A stretch of DNA of 64,000 nucleotides from Desmodus rotundus (Eukaryota; Chordata; Mammalia; Chiroptera; Phyllostomidae): NCBI RefSeq assembly GCF_022682495.2, contig NC_071398.1, positions 86,323,193-86,387,192 on the forward strand, given 5' to 3'. Of this stretch, positions 49,179 through 60,488 are shown one piece after another; the first letter of the stretch is position 1; each line of letters starts with the position of its first letter. The translations under genes and the position numbers were made by a program. The notes under the pieces are model-generated. The model saw nothing but the letters and a program-made list of their open reading frames with translations, had not been told where the DNA came from and ran no database searches.

Positions 49179-50580
49179 TGGAAAAAAACCTATACTGCAC
49201 AAAGTCAAAATGAGGAAAACTCACAGCAGATATCCACTTCTTTGTACCAATGATGCAGCGGCAGACATTAACTACGAAAAAGACTTAACAAGGTGTCTCA
49301 TCCAGCCGTTCCTTCTGCTACCTGGAAGGCTGACAATACTTTCTCTTGTGTTTTAAAGCACTTTAGTAGAGTTCTTGTGCTACACTGAGTCTAACACTGC
49401 AACCTTGACCCCTGATGCTGCCTGGGAACTTTAGAACAGATTGAGTGTGCTCCTCAGTCCCCAAGGCACACCTCCCTTTCCACTGAAACGACTGAAAACC
49501 TCTCCATGCGACAAGCAGCTGTCCTTGGGTGCCTTCCATTTTCTTCTCTTCTCTGGGAGCCTGTGTGTGTCCTGCTCCTTCCTCTCAGGCTGAAATCTCC
49601 CCTTTCATCTCTCTTGCTACCCTTTTCGATGGTGGGGGCCACTTGATCCCTCTGCAAAGTGCTATCCAAGAGCTGGCTACCTGGTCCTGCAAATCACTGC
49701 TCCTTGGCCTCTCAGCTCTGTGCAACACATCCATCACCGGCCTCTTCTCGCACCATGGCAGCCTCGCCTGCCTCTGTGTGTCCTACCTTGCGGGCAGAGT
49801 TGTAATAGGCTTGGGTTTAGGAGGCCCTGTCCATCTTGGTGTGATTTTCCATATCCATCACTACCGCAGAGTGGTGGCAGATGGGGTGGACACAGGCCAT
49901 GCCACTGGAGCTCTGCAAACTCCCCATCTTCTCCAGGCCTTCTGCCTACCAAGGCAGAGGTTTGCAGGAAGCTGAAAACATCCAAGCTCCTGAGATATGA
50001 CTGGGCGACAGGAGAGGCTGGCCGTTACTCATCCCTTTGCCCAGGCTTAAGGGAATTGCCTACTGAAGATTTCCTTTGGGTGCCCGGAGTGGAGTTGCTC
50101 ACAGGGTAAACCCTGCTGTCCATTCTTTTCTGATGCAACTCTGCCCCCCACCCTGAATTGGAAGGTATGCAACCGTGCTCAGGATATGGTGGTAGAATTG
50201 TTGCATCTCTGTTAGACACTTCCCTGAGAAGCACATGCTAGAAAGGAGAAGGAAGCATGAAGAAAATAGGAGACCTTGGATTATAACACACAAGGTTTCT
50301 GTCTGTGCCTCACATTAGTTTCCTATCTTACTTCTTTTTACTCTCTGTTTCTCTCCCTTCTCTCCCTCCCTTAGTTCTTCCTTCCATGGCCAAAGACCAA
50401 TCACCAAGGGCTTGCTCTACATACTATAATCTACTTGTTTTGCATCACTTTTACTAAGTCTTTACAAAGTAATACCCATACAAAAATCTAGGTACTGAGC
50501 CAAGAATTAAAATGCAATCAGTTAAAGAAACATCTTAAGTGGACATTCCCTAATTCAATGTTTTGTTTCCTATTTTTATT
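49179..50580. other. Unassigned non-coding sequence with the longest plus-strand ORF
   Basis: 49529-49975 is open for 148 codons with no recognised domain. Antisense and second-frame ORFs of 83 and 129 codons overlap it. Codon texture and lack of splice signals argue against a gene, though a decayed processed pseudogene cannot be ruled out. Confidence 0.35.
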
Positions 50581-50584
50581 ATTA

Positions 50585-50698
50585 TTTTAAGTATATTTTA
50601 TTGATTATGTTGTTACAGTTATCTCAATTTTTCCCTCTTTGCCCCCCTCCTCCTGGTCTCCCTCTTCCCTCCAGGAAAGCCTCATGTTCAAGTCCATA
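50585..50698 (-). repeat. 5'-truncated L1/HAL1 3' end
   Basis: 'gtatattttattgattatgttgttacagtta' followed by C-rich 'gcccccctcctcctgg' matches the 3' end of the HAL1-like element at 39081. Confidence 0.8.
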
Positions 50699-50729
50699 GT
50701 GCCAGCATATGGTTTAATGGGCCTGTGTC

Positions 50730-50946
50730 TGTTGGCTTGGGTGGGATCCCAGGTCCACCACTTGTAACTGTGTGACCTTCAACAAGCTACTTAGTTCTCA
50801 AAGGCTCCATTTATTCCCCTCTAAAACTGGTGATAACAATGGTACAATCTCATTAGGCTGTTGTGAGGATAATATTAACACATATAAAGCACTTATAAAA
50901 GGGCCTGGTACCTTGTGTTTAATAAATGTCATATATTATTATTATA
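50730..50946 (+). repeat. MIR SINE
   Basis: Sense MIR: 'ccaggtccaccacttgtaactgtgtgacc', 'ctgttgtgaggataatattaacac', 'gggcctggtaccttgtgtttaataaatgt'. Confidence 0.88.
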
Positions 50947-51158
50947 GTAGTCTTAAGCTTTTTTTAAAAAAAGATTTTATTTATTAATAGAGAGAGGGGA
51001 AGGGAGGGAGAAAGAGAGAGAAACATCAATGTGTGGTTGCCTTTCATGCGCCCCTCAGTGAGGTCCCTGACTGGGAATCGAACTGACTACCCTTTGGTTT
51101 GCAGGCCAGAACTCAATCCACTGAGCCACACCAGCCAAGGCTGTAGTCTTAAGCTTTT
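50947..51158 (-). mobile_element. Bat tRNA-derived SINE with 16-bp target duplication
   Basis: The element is 50963-51142. On the minus strand it has an A-box side 'ggtgtggctcagtgg', a B-box-like AGTTCGATTCC (51074-51084), a CT-rich middle and an A-rich tail. The perfect duplication GTAGTCTTAAGCTTTT occurs at 50947-50962 and 51143-51158. Compared with the copy at 53541 it lacks about 25 bp between the B box and the middle. It is mobilised by L1 in trans. Confidence 0.95.
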
Positions 51159-51290
51159 ATTGAATACCTATTATGTGCCTAGAACTTTGCTAGGCAGGAG
51201 AAACATGTGGGAACAAGCTAGTTATTGTTACCCGACCTGACTTCCTAGTGAACTGACACAAGTGAGTGTTTAGAGTGGTATGAACAGGGC
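51151..51290 (-). repeat. L2 LINE 3'-end fragment
   Basis: 'ttattgaatacctattatgtgcctagaactttgctaggc' is the reverse of the L2 3' end, and MIR-type homology fits less well. The SINE's right target copy lies within it. Confidence 0.7.
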
Positions 51291-51905
51291 CTTGCAGGAC
51301 ACCCACGGGTGTCCCAACTATGAGGTATAAGGTATCACTGTCATAATTAGTGGCTGTCCCTTTGAGAGTCTGGGATTTCTTCCAGTTGCATTTAAGACTC
51401 CTCGTGAAGCCTGGTAGAGAACATTGCAATATTCTTTCCTCATGAAGCAACATTGCAATGTGCTTATAAAAAAGAGTGGAGTTTGACATATCCACACTTT
51501 CCCATGATTTCCAAGGGCAGCCATGATTCCTTCCATCTTTTGCGTTACAGCCAGGGGAAGAAACTTCATCAGCCTTCTCAGAGCACTGCCCTTTTGCAAT
51601 GCATTGTCTAGGTACAGCAATAAGTGCCCATTGAACTAAACTAGTCAGCTAACAAGCACATTTTCAAACAATCCAAGGAATCATTTCCCCAGATGCTCCT
51701 CCAGGTAGGTGGTCACATGCTCGCTGCCCTCTCTGGAAGAACTCCTTCTGCATTTCCTCAGGGACCAGTTCAGTAGGCAGCAGGAAGTACAGTTCAGACA
51801 GCTTCTAGGCCCTACCTGGGCCTGCTCAGGACTAGGCACAGCAGCCACTGCCTCACTGATTTACATGTGCATATAGTAAAGACAATGATAATAATAATAA
51901 CATAA
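51291..51905. other. Unassigned non-coding sequence
   Basis: No repeat or exon recognised. Confidence 0.4.
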
Positions 51906-52123
51906 ATTTTAAAGATTTTATTTATTTATTTTTAAAGGGAGGGGTAGGGAGGGAGAAAGAGAGGGAGAGAAACACTGATGTAAGAGAGAAACATTGTCTG
52001 GCATACACACACCGATCTGGGACCAAACCCACAGCCCAGGCATGTGCCCTGACCAGGAATTGAACCGGCAACCTTATGCTTTGAGAGATGACACCCAACC
52101 AACTGAGCCACACCGTTAGAGCA
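51906..52123 (-). mobile_element. Bat tRNA-derived SINE, second subfamily
   Basis: Minus-strand tRNA part 'ggtgtggctcagttggttgggtg' with B box GGTTCAATTCC, and an AAATAAATAAAATC-type tail. It differs from its neighbours: the A-box region reads CAGTTGGTT instead of CAGTGGATT, and the middle has a duplicated 'gagaaacaNtg' motif. The target duplication is unclear. Confidence 0.9.
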
Positions 52124-52134
52124 GTAATAAGAAA

Positions 52135-52374
52135 CACTTTTATGGAGAGCTTACTTGGTGCCAGTTACTGTGCCAAACACTTTGTGTGGATTAGCTTGGT
52201 TGTCATAACAACTCACATCCCTGTTGGAAGATGAGGACACCAGAGCTCAGAGAGATCACGTGATTTGTCCCCCTTTAACAGATGAGAGCTCCAGTGATGT
52301 GCCCCAGCAAGCACTATTCCCAGGTCTGAACCCAAGCTCTCCACGGCCCTTCCTAAGGCACCATGCTGCTTTTC
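52135..52374 (-). repeat. MIR SINE, full-length range
   Basis: Reverse MIR: 'ttacttggtgccagttactgtgccaaacactttgtgtgg', 'gaagatgaggacaccagagctcagagagatcacgtgatttg', 'aggtctgaacccaagctct', 'aaggcaccatgctgc'. Confidence 0.93.
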
Positions 52375-53520
52375 AGCATCACCAAATAATCCATGGGATC
52401 TGAGATAATCTTGCTGTTGCTTTTGGGGCTCACTGTCCCATCCTGGAAGAGGTCAATCACAGTGGTCAATCAGCTGTGCCTATAGGCCATTGTTTGTGCA
52501 CAGACACAAGGATATCTCATAACCAAAGGCAAAGGGCATGACCCCAGTAGGAAATGACTATCAAGGATCTTTTTATTCTAAGGAGAGGGCTTAAATCTAC
52601 AATGAGTTAGCGCCAGTTCTGCTGGTGTGCCGTCTACATAATGTGAACCATGGCACTTGGCAATGGCTCTTAAATTTGGCACGTTCCACACTCCTCCTGG
52701 ACCCACGAGATAACGTATCCAAATGTTTTCTGATGCTGTAAGAAATGAGTGTTTTGCAGGTAGGAGGGAATGCAAACATCATTGCTACAAGGGGCTCCTT
52801 CCATCCAATCCCAAGGGCAAAGTGGCCCCCTCCCTCCCGACCCTTCAAAAGGTTAAATGTGAGCAAGGGCCCAGATAAATGGTCACAATGCAAACAAAGT
52901 CATGTAAATAAATGCATCTCTGATCTATGCAGGCTGGTGATGCCAAATATGCCATCTGCACCATTTCTCATGATGAGTCGAATTTTCTCCTGCATGTCCC
53001 AAGCATTGAGAAGATGGCCATGTTTATGCAGACTAAGGCATGCATCGTTTGACACTTTTGGGAAATTTTTAAAAAAATTTCAGACCCACAGAGAATCAGT
53101 GGCATTTGTGCTTTTCTAGGTTAAGTGGAAGCGAAAGAAAGAAATCTCACTTTGACATGGTAGGGCATATGTCCCAGGCTTGAGAGTGTACTGTCAATTT
53201 ATTGTGATTTTTAGTGGGTTCTGGTTATAGTGGCAAACTAAGCCTCTTCACCTAGCTCACTCTCTCACTCTGCAAAAGCACTATTAGCATCTAATTATGT
53301 TGGAAGCTGAGTTAGGTGTTATGGATGCCAAGATAAGTAAAATATGATTCTTGCCTTACAGGGCCATTCCTTGTGCTGTGAGAATTTGCTTGGCATGATT
53401 TATGGATGATTTCTTGAAAAACAAAAATTAGGAGTTGGTAATCAAAATCACATGTGGAGCTTCTTGAAAATAGAAATGACCTGGATTTATTCCTTCCGTT
53501 ACTAATTGACCTAGGGTAGA
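52375..53520. other. Unassigned non-coding sequence
   Basis: ORFs of 98-124 codons overlap on both strands without domains. No repeat recognised. Confidence 0.4.
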
Positions 53521-53524
53521 GCTC

Positions 53525-53770
53525 AGGCCTCTGTATTATTATTATTATTTTTTAAAGGATTTCATTTATTTACTTTTAGAGAGAGGGAAAGGGAAGGAGA
53601 GAGGGAGAGGAACATCAATGTGTGATTGCCTCTCACACGCCCCCTACTGGGAACTTGGACCACAACCTGGGCATGTGCCCTGACTGGGAATCGAACCGGT
53701 AACCCTTTGGTTCACAGGCCAGCACTCAATCCAATGAGCCACACCAGCTAGGGAAGGCCTCTGAATTATT
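53525..53770 (-). mobile_element. Bat tRNA-derived SINE, full-length, with 16-bp target duplication
   Basis: The element is 53541-53754. It has a minus-strand A-box side 'ctggtgtggctcattgg', a perfect B box GGTTCGATTCC (53687-53697), a body with 'ccagtaggggg', CT-rich tracts and an A-rich tail. The duplication is AGGCCTCTGTATTATT at 53525-53540 and 53755-53770 with one mismatch. Confidence 0.95.
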
Positions 53771-53799
53771 TAAAAAACAAAATGAAACAAAACACCTAG

Positions 53800-54020
53800 G
53801 TGAAGAATCAGCAGACATTTTCTGTAAAGAGCCAGATAGGAAATGTTTTCAGTTTTGTGGGCCATACCGTTTTTGTTGCAACTATTCACTCCTGCCACTG
53901 TCACGTGAAAGCTGTCGTAGAAAATTTGAGAGTGAGAGGGCATGGCTGTGTCCCAATCGAAGGTTCTTATTACAAAAACAGGCAGCATGCTGGATATAGC
54001 CTATGGGCTATAGCTTGTCC
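53800..54020 (+). repeat. hAT-type non-autonomous DNA transposon, diverged
   Basis: 'ttttctgtaaagagccagataggaaatgttttcagttttgtgggccatac', 'gttgcaactattcactcctgcc', 'ggcatggctgtgtcccaat' and 'ttacaaaaacaggcagcatgctgg' match in order a common mammalian hAT MITE that ends 'gtttgccgacccctg'. Its name is not certain to me. The terminal CAG...CTG ends are eroded. Confidence 0.75.
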
Positions 54021-54079
54021 CCTCCTATTCTATATTATTCTTAAGGGCAACCAGGCTTGAGATCTGCTTGTCTGGAAAC

Positions 54080-54421
54080 TACCGTAGTTTGTCATGTATA
54101 ATGTGCTCCTGAGTGTAATGCTCACTCACGTTTTTGGCCCAAACTTTCAGGACAAAAAACCTTTCATTTTAATTTTTTAATTCAATTATTTATTTATTTA
54201 TATTTAGAAACAAAACCGATGATCATATTCCAAGGTATTATTTTGCATTCAGGTATTGTTATTGCTTTCTAGAGTTACACTTTTAATGCATAAGCATAAA
54301 TAAAATAATTAGAAACATTGATAGATATGGAATTAGTACTACCCATGTATAATATGCATCCTTATTTTTCCTTCAGAAATTTGGGCAATAAAGTGTGCAT
54401 TACACATGGCAAAATATGGTA
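54080..54421. mobile_element. TA-flanked inverted-repeat element (MITE-like)
   Basis: About 340 bp. The left end, starting CCGTAGTTTGTCATGTA, and the reverse complement of the right end, starting CCATATTTTGCCATGTG, match at 18 of 22 positions. A TA lies immediately outside each, as in Tc1/mariner target sites. The centre is A/T-rich and non-coding. Each arm is itself partly palindromic. The exact family is unknown to me. Confidence 0.7.
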
Positions 54422-55115
54422 TCGTGACTCTGGACGGTATGCACCAGGCACCACCGTAGCTGCCGCTTTTCCCGCCTACATCATAGTACAGAGAACTGTA
54501 TTTTCATCATTTCAGTGCAATCTATGCATACTTACACTAAATCTGATCAAATACTTTTCAGAAACCATGTTTTAAGCGCCATTCTCCTTGGAGGTAGAGA
54601 GTTTGATGAGATATGCAGTCTAAACCAAGAAATCGATCTACTTACATTCTACATTTTTCTAAGATCGGAAAAAACCGAATATTTCTGTGGTTATTAAATG
54701 TATCGCTGCATGTTATGGTCTGGTGTAGAAAAAAGAGAAGGATATATCTCTGAGGAAAAAAGCTCTTACATTCCAAAAGTAGGTGTGAGATCCTAATTTA
54801 TGTATTATTATATTTGATAGACTTGAAAAAAACCAAGTCAACTATAAACTCTTTGATATTCTCTTCAGTTTGAAGATTTTGAAATATATGTAGTGCTTTT
54901 TGAAGGGCGAATTCACTTTAACAAATATTTGTGAAAGAACAACTTTGGGGCTCGTGTTCCAACGCACACAACGCAACCTTGTGGGAAAAACAGCAAAAAA
55001 CAATACCTCTAACATAAGTGACAAAGGCCATAGTAGGGGAAGCACAGCTGCCCTCCTATAGGACTGATTAATTTTGAGAAATAAGGAGGAGGAAGTGGAA
55101 GAGGAAGAGAGCACC
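54422..55115. other. Unassigned A/T-rich sequence
   Basis: No repeat or gene recognised. Confidence 0.35.
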
Positions 55116-55119
55116 ATGG

Positions 55120-55490
55120 GAGTTCAGAAAGAGCCATAGAGAGGAGGCAGCCTTTGAGCAGGGCACTGAAGGATGAGCTCTCCACGCAGGCAAAGGGCGA
55201 AGGAAGGGGTGTTCTTTGAGCACGGGCATGGCTAGGAAACACGGTGGTGTCTAAGGAGTGATGTCTAGGTTACTATGACTTGAGTGCAGGTGTCTAAGGT
55301 TAGTGGGAAAAAAAGGAGAGGGTGCAGCCTGTGCGGAGGTCCGGGGTCAGACAGTAAAGGCGTGGTTGGTTAGGCTGCAGCTTTGGGACTTCTCTTAATA
55401 GACTAGGGGAAACCATTTATATTTAAAGCAAGGAACTGAACTCATCTTGGCTGAATTTCAGAAAGATTACAGTAGGCTAAGAGCAAGTGA
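55120..55490 (-). repeat. L2 LINE, ORF2 3' region, diverged
   Basis: 'gcctttgagcagggcactgaaggatgag', 'gcgaaggaaggggtgttctttgag...ggcatgg', and 'tttcagaaagattacagtaggct' correspond to reverse L2 blocks. Confidence 0.6.
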
Positions 55491-56690
55491 GCCCTAAGTC
55501 TGTTAAAACATCATAATTTGCCCACCAGATAGGGGTAGGACAGTTTCCCCCAGAAAGCTGAACAAAATTTCCAAATGCCAGGATCCTGGGAAAGCAGATC
55601 CAGGGAGCAGGGCCTCACTGCCCCCTGCCTCTAGGAGACAGCAGGGTACCCATGTGGGCTCAAGCCCAGCTCCGACTCCTGCATCCCCATAGCCATGTTT
55701 GGGTACGCGTGGAGAAAAAATATTGCAGAATATTTTTTGCAGAAAAATTATTGCAGAATATTGCAGAACAAAGCAAAACCTTTCCAATAATAGTCTGAGA
55801 GAGAGACTTTGAAACACAAGACTCCTATTAGAAAGACAGAAGCTGCAGTTCTCACTCTCTCTCCATTCAAACCCATTCCCCACCACCTCCACAAATGTGC
55901 TCAGTTTGTGGATAAAAGTGTAATCACCACCATTGCTTCCAATGGGCTTCCCATTTTGGGAGCTTCCTGTTTTTAGCATCCTCACTCATGTAACACGCCC
56001 TTAGCTTTACATGTGATGCAAACACTTCACTGTCCAGTTGTACCTTAAAGAAATGTCTTTGTTCTCCTGACCAGCTGCCCTGTCAGATGCTTATATCCCA
56101 TTGTCTCCCTGCCGTCCACTACTGTTCCCTCTGCAGGCAGTGGTCCCCACCTTTCCGAGGGCCTCCGTTGCTCTCTTTGCACTTCCCTCACTCTCCATCT
56201 CAGAGCAGTCACAGGGCTTCAAGGAGCCCCAATGAGGCTGCTCCTCAAGGAAAGCAGGCACCCCTCTGCTAGAAAGAGGGCCAGGTGAGCGAAGCTCTCC
56301 TGCACAGAAATTAGTACAAGCCTGGCAGGCAGGCTCCAAAGAGATTCTTTCAGTGAGCACACGCTGGCCACTTGCTGCCCAGGCTACAAACCCAACCCAG
56401 GCCCAGCAGAGAGGAGAAGTTTCTCCATGTTTTCTACTGCTTTATCATGAAAACTCAGAGCATGATTCTGTGACTCCCCTTTCTGGAAACTAAGTTTCTC
56501 AGATCACGCAAAGGGAAGAATAAAATCCTTCCAGGACACTGTAGCACCACCAAGGAGACCTTTCTCTCTTCTGATGGTCAGCGGCACTGGCCCTGGTCCC
56601 GGCAGAAGAAAAGCAGCTGGCCCTGGGCCAGAGAGCAAGCTGCAGGTCTAAGGAGAGGAAACTGACGCGAGCATGTGCTCGTTTGGTTTT
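55491..56690. other. Unassigned non-coding sequence
   Basis: The 160-codon minus ORF at 55503-55985 has no recognised domain and carries low-complexity stretches. 55720-55765 holds three near-copies of 'attgcagaata'. Confidence 0.4.
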
Positions 56691-56699
56691 ATTTCTGGT

Positions 56700-58760
56700 C
56701 GTAAGGCAACCGATTGCTCCACTAGGATAAAACAGCGATGTTTTCCTATTCTGCCTTCGCCATCATCTTCCTTCCATTTCTACAACTGGTTACATTCCCA
56801 TTGAGCTAGAAGCTGAACAGAGCCACCGTTCCCTAGTTCATTTTCCATTGTGTCATTTTATTTTAAATCTAGAACCAAGATCCTAGTTTATATGTAAATA
56901 AACTCAGTGTTACCTATGCTTATTTAAAAACAAGGAGACCACTACATACCCACACCGTTCAGTATGTACAATTTATGGCAAAAGATCCTAGCCGTATCGA
57001 TCATTTTTCATTATTTAAACATAGCTGTTCATTCTTTTTCTCTCAAGGACTGGGTTTGGATAATTGAGATTTGAAAAAAGATTAAAAACTCTTTGGACAT
57101 AAATTGGAGGAGAAACGGAAACATTAAGTACTAAGTTGTAGGGCACTACTGCCCTTATCTTTAATAATGGAAATAGAATTCAGTGCACCGTGCAAAAGAG
57201 CATTCTTGTATTTTTAAATTGCAAGTGTCCAATTATGTACAAGGGTCAAGGCCGGATTGATCTGAAGGAGCTCGATTTTAAAACCCCTTTAAAAGTCAGG
57301 ACAAAAGATGCCATATTATCAACCTGAAATGTTTAAAAATGAAAAGTATTATGTGTACCACATGGCCAAAGATCAGATTTTTATTAATGCAAGTTTTAAA
57401 TGCTGATTAATCCTCTCGAGAGTCAGTTTCCCAAAGCATTGGACTGTATTCAAGTCTTTTTCAAAACGGCACATCACTTCCATTATTCTGAATATTAATT
57501 GAACAGCATTATAACTAAGGATACAAAGCAAGATTTAAGACATGATTATAGCTGTCAGTGCTTACGTCTAAATAAGTCATTGGAAATTCAAGCTTAGAAG
57601 AAAAAAATGTTGTAAATCGGTCTTAGAACAGTGAAGAGAGCTCTCGTAACCTTTTTCAACAATGAATTAGATGCTTTTGGACTCAAGAAAGCTTCAGCTG
57701 TGACTTTGTCTTAGTGAATTTATGTGGCCAAATCTTGATCAGAAATCAGTTACATTTTTGACTTGTGATTTGGGACAATGTCAAAGACATTTTCTTTTGG
57801 GGGAGAAAGAGAGGGAGAGCCAAAGACTATTAAAGTAGTTGATAGATTTTCCCCATTTCCTCATTTTATATTTCTATTTCAGCTTCTTGTGTATACTAAA
57901 AAAAAGAAACCAAAGAATTAGCCAAATGTAATCAAGTAAAATATTACTGTGATTTCAAAACAACTCACTAAGCTCAGAGTCAAGAAACTGCAAGTAACTA
58001 ATGACTTATTTTCACAATAACCAATGAGCTAAATTCAATCTCTTTTCTATCCCAAACCCAGTTTGGGGCAGAGAAAAATCCCTAGTTCCTCACTAGAAAC
58101 AATGTAAAATATTGGCTTCTGTTATGACCTTGGGGAATTTTAGTTTTGTTTTGTTTCCTTAAATGGTTGCTGTGTATTTGAGTGACAGCTCTTTGTTCAA
58201 AAGGATGCAAAAGCCATTCTCGCATCTAATTCTAATGAGATAAATGGCATTATGAAGGGAATATTAAAAATTTACAGCCCTCTTTACTAAGTTTATTTTC
58301 AGCTGAACATGCTGAATATTGTATAGCGCGCACACACACACAAAAGCACGCCATCCCGATGATGAAAAAGATATGAGGAAATAATGATGCAATGATAACA
58401 AGTCTGATGGAGTTTGCACCTCAGTTGCTGTTTGGCACGTCATTTAACCAGACCGCGCCAAACCGGCAGAATCACACAATATGTTAGTGTAAAGGGTCCA
58501 CAGTTTAAGTGGAAAACTAGAAGTGTTAACTATACACTGTCTAATTATACAACCTTACTGTCCCAGAAAGTGATTTCAGAAACCATTTCTGACATATGGG
58601 AAAAGGGTAGAACAGCTGGTCATTAAGGTTTCCTCAAGACTATTTAACAACACACTTGAATGTAATTAAAGTGAGACACTAAATACTGCACTTGTGGTAC
58701 AATGTATTTTTAATTTTTATGGCATGTGGTAAAAGTAAATAGATGCGAAGCGTTCAAGTT
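56700..58760. promoter_or_regulatory. Long repeat-poor A/T-rich block (candidate conserved non-coding cluster)
   Basis: About 2 kb without a recognisable mobile element. Homeodomain-type words recur, for example TTAATCC at 57408-57414 (OTX/PITX-like), 'attaattgaac' near 57493 and 'ccaattatg' near 57229. The density of unique sequence against the repeat-rich flanks is the main evidence. Conservation and activity are inferred. Confidence 0.35.
58327..58343 (+). repeat. (CA)n short tract
   Basis: GCGCGCACACACACACAC-type run. Confidence 0.85.
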
Positions 58761-58934
58761 TCTCCATTCGGCATCCAACTTGTCAAAGATGCCACGTCTG
58801 TCTGGCTGATCGCAAGCAGGGTCTGGGTATAAGTCCCAGACATCCATTTGGGGTGTTTAAGGCTGTTTTAAAGGGAATGAATTTGGCAATACTCAGAGGA
58901 ATGTCTAATTGGAGCTCTCAGACAAAGCATGAGA

Positions 58935-59255
58935 TGAATTCGTTCATTTATTTATTCATTCATTCATCAAACACGACCTGGAATTATTTTAGATAATAAA
59001 GACATTCGCCCTGCCCTTGGGTTGCTCACAGCTCACTGTGTTTAAAACACAGGGTGATGAGAGGTGATGAAGGATGCTGTGGGAGTACCAAGAAGGGGTG
59101 CCTGGTCCAATCTGGAGATGTCAAACAAAGCCCCCTGAGTAGGAATCACCTTGGGCAGCTAGGAAGTGAGGAAGCCAGGGGTAAGAGGTGTGGCAAAATA
59201 ATTCAAGTAGAGGGAACAGCTTCTGCAAAGGCTTGGAGATGAAAGAGAACACAGC
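58935..59255 (-). repeat. L2 LINE 3' end
   Basis: Begins with (TTCA)n, then 'aataaagacattcgccctgcccttgggttgctcacagctcac'. It ends with 'agagggaacagcttctgcaaaggcttggagatgaaagag'. This is the reverse L2 order. Confidence 0.78.
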
Positions 59256-59261
59256 AATATG

Positions 59262-59478
59262 AATGTCAATGTTTATAATTTATTGAGTATTTACGGTGTC
59301 CTGGCTGTGGGCTAAGCTCTTGACAGATATTATCTGTTTAATACCCCCACCAACCCTATGCAGTAAGTATAATTATTGTCTATACTTTACAGATGAGGAA
59401 GCAAACAGGTTAGTCTATGGCAAAGCAGCTTGTGGGTGACTGCACCCAGATTCAAGCTTAGGTCTGGCTGGGTCCCGA
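59262..59478 (-). repeat. MIR SINE
   Basis: Reverse MIR: 'tttattgagtatttacggtgtcctggctgtgggctaagc', 'ctttacagatgaggaagcaaac', 'cacccagattcaagcttaggtctggctgg'. Confidence 0.92.
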
Positions 59479-59577
59479 GTCAAATGTTCCTCCCTACTGC
59501 ATCCCCCAACTGACGTGTGTATATAGCATGTCTGTTTGGTGTTCCCAAAACTGAGTGTATAAACCCATTAGTCCTTA

Positions 59578-60488
59578 TAAGAACCCTATGATTGAGAGAA
59601 CAAAAAGACAAGTTACAGACCGAGAGAAAATATGTACAGATTACATATCTGATAAAGAAATTGAATCTAGAATCTACCAAGAACTCTCAAAACTCAACAG
59701 TAAGAAAATAAAGTAAGGGAGCAAGAAGATTGATTTGAACAGGCACTTCACCAAAGAAGAAAAAAAAAGGGAAATAAACACATGAAAAACTGCTCAGCAT
59801 CATTAACCATCAGGATGATGCACATTAAAACCACAAAGAACTGCCATTACATCCCTATTGGAGTGGCCAAAATAATAAAAATAGTGAGGATATCGAGTCT
59901 AGCAAGGGTGTGGAGCAACTGGAGCTGCCCCACGTTGCTGGTGGGGCTGCGAGAGTGCACAGCCACTCTGGAAAAGTTTGGCAGGTTTTTGTAAAATTAA
60001 ACATGCATTTACCCTATGACCCAGCAAACCCACTCCTCAGTATTTACCCTAGAGAAATGAAAACCTATGTGAACATCTCAAGCAGCATCATTCATAATCT
60101 TTGAAAACTAGAAACCATCCAAACGTCCTTCAACAAATGCATTGACAAACAGGCTGTGTTACATTCGTACAATGGAATACTGCTCAGCCACAGAAAGGAA
60201 TGAACGAGTGATGAGTCTCAAAGGCATTATGTTAAGGAAAGAAGCCAGTCTCAAAAGGTTACACACTGGATGATGTTCTGAAAAAGGACCCTTAGACATG
60301 GTTGCCATGGGTTAGGGGTGGGGTGGGTGTTGACTGCAAAGGGATAATATGAGAGTATTTTTAGGGCGAGGAAACTGTTCTGCATCCTGATTATAGTGGT
60401 GGTGATATAAACACATACATTGTTGAGACCCATAGAACTACATACCAAAATATAGAGTTAATTTTACTGCATATAAATTAAAAGATAA
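59578..60488 (+). mobile_element. L1M LINE, ORF2 3' part and 3'UTR
   Basis: Sense ORF2 words in order: 'cagattacatatctgataaagaa', 'agaactctcaaaactcaacag', 'gaaaaactgctcagcatcattaacc', 'cattacatccctattggagtggcc', 'accctatgacccagcaaaccc', 'tacaatggaatactgctcagcc'. An L1M 3'UTR follows to about 60485. Many frameshifts. Confidence 0.92.

Noticed and set aside
48848..49213. 121-codon plus-strand ORF
   Set aside because: Almost entirely antisense MLT1A LTR.
53687..53697. Perfect tRNA-type B box as a possible tRNA gene
   Set aside because: It belongs to a SINE head. There is no cloverleaf, and target duplications mark it as a retroposed copy.
50963..53754. Three spaced similar repeats as a CRISPR-like array
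   Set aside because: They are independent SINE insertions with their own target duplications in a eukaryotic genome.
55503..55985. 160-codon minus-strand ORF
   Set aside because: No recognisable domain, unusual Leu/Phe-rich composition, no splice or promoter context.
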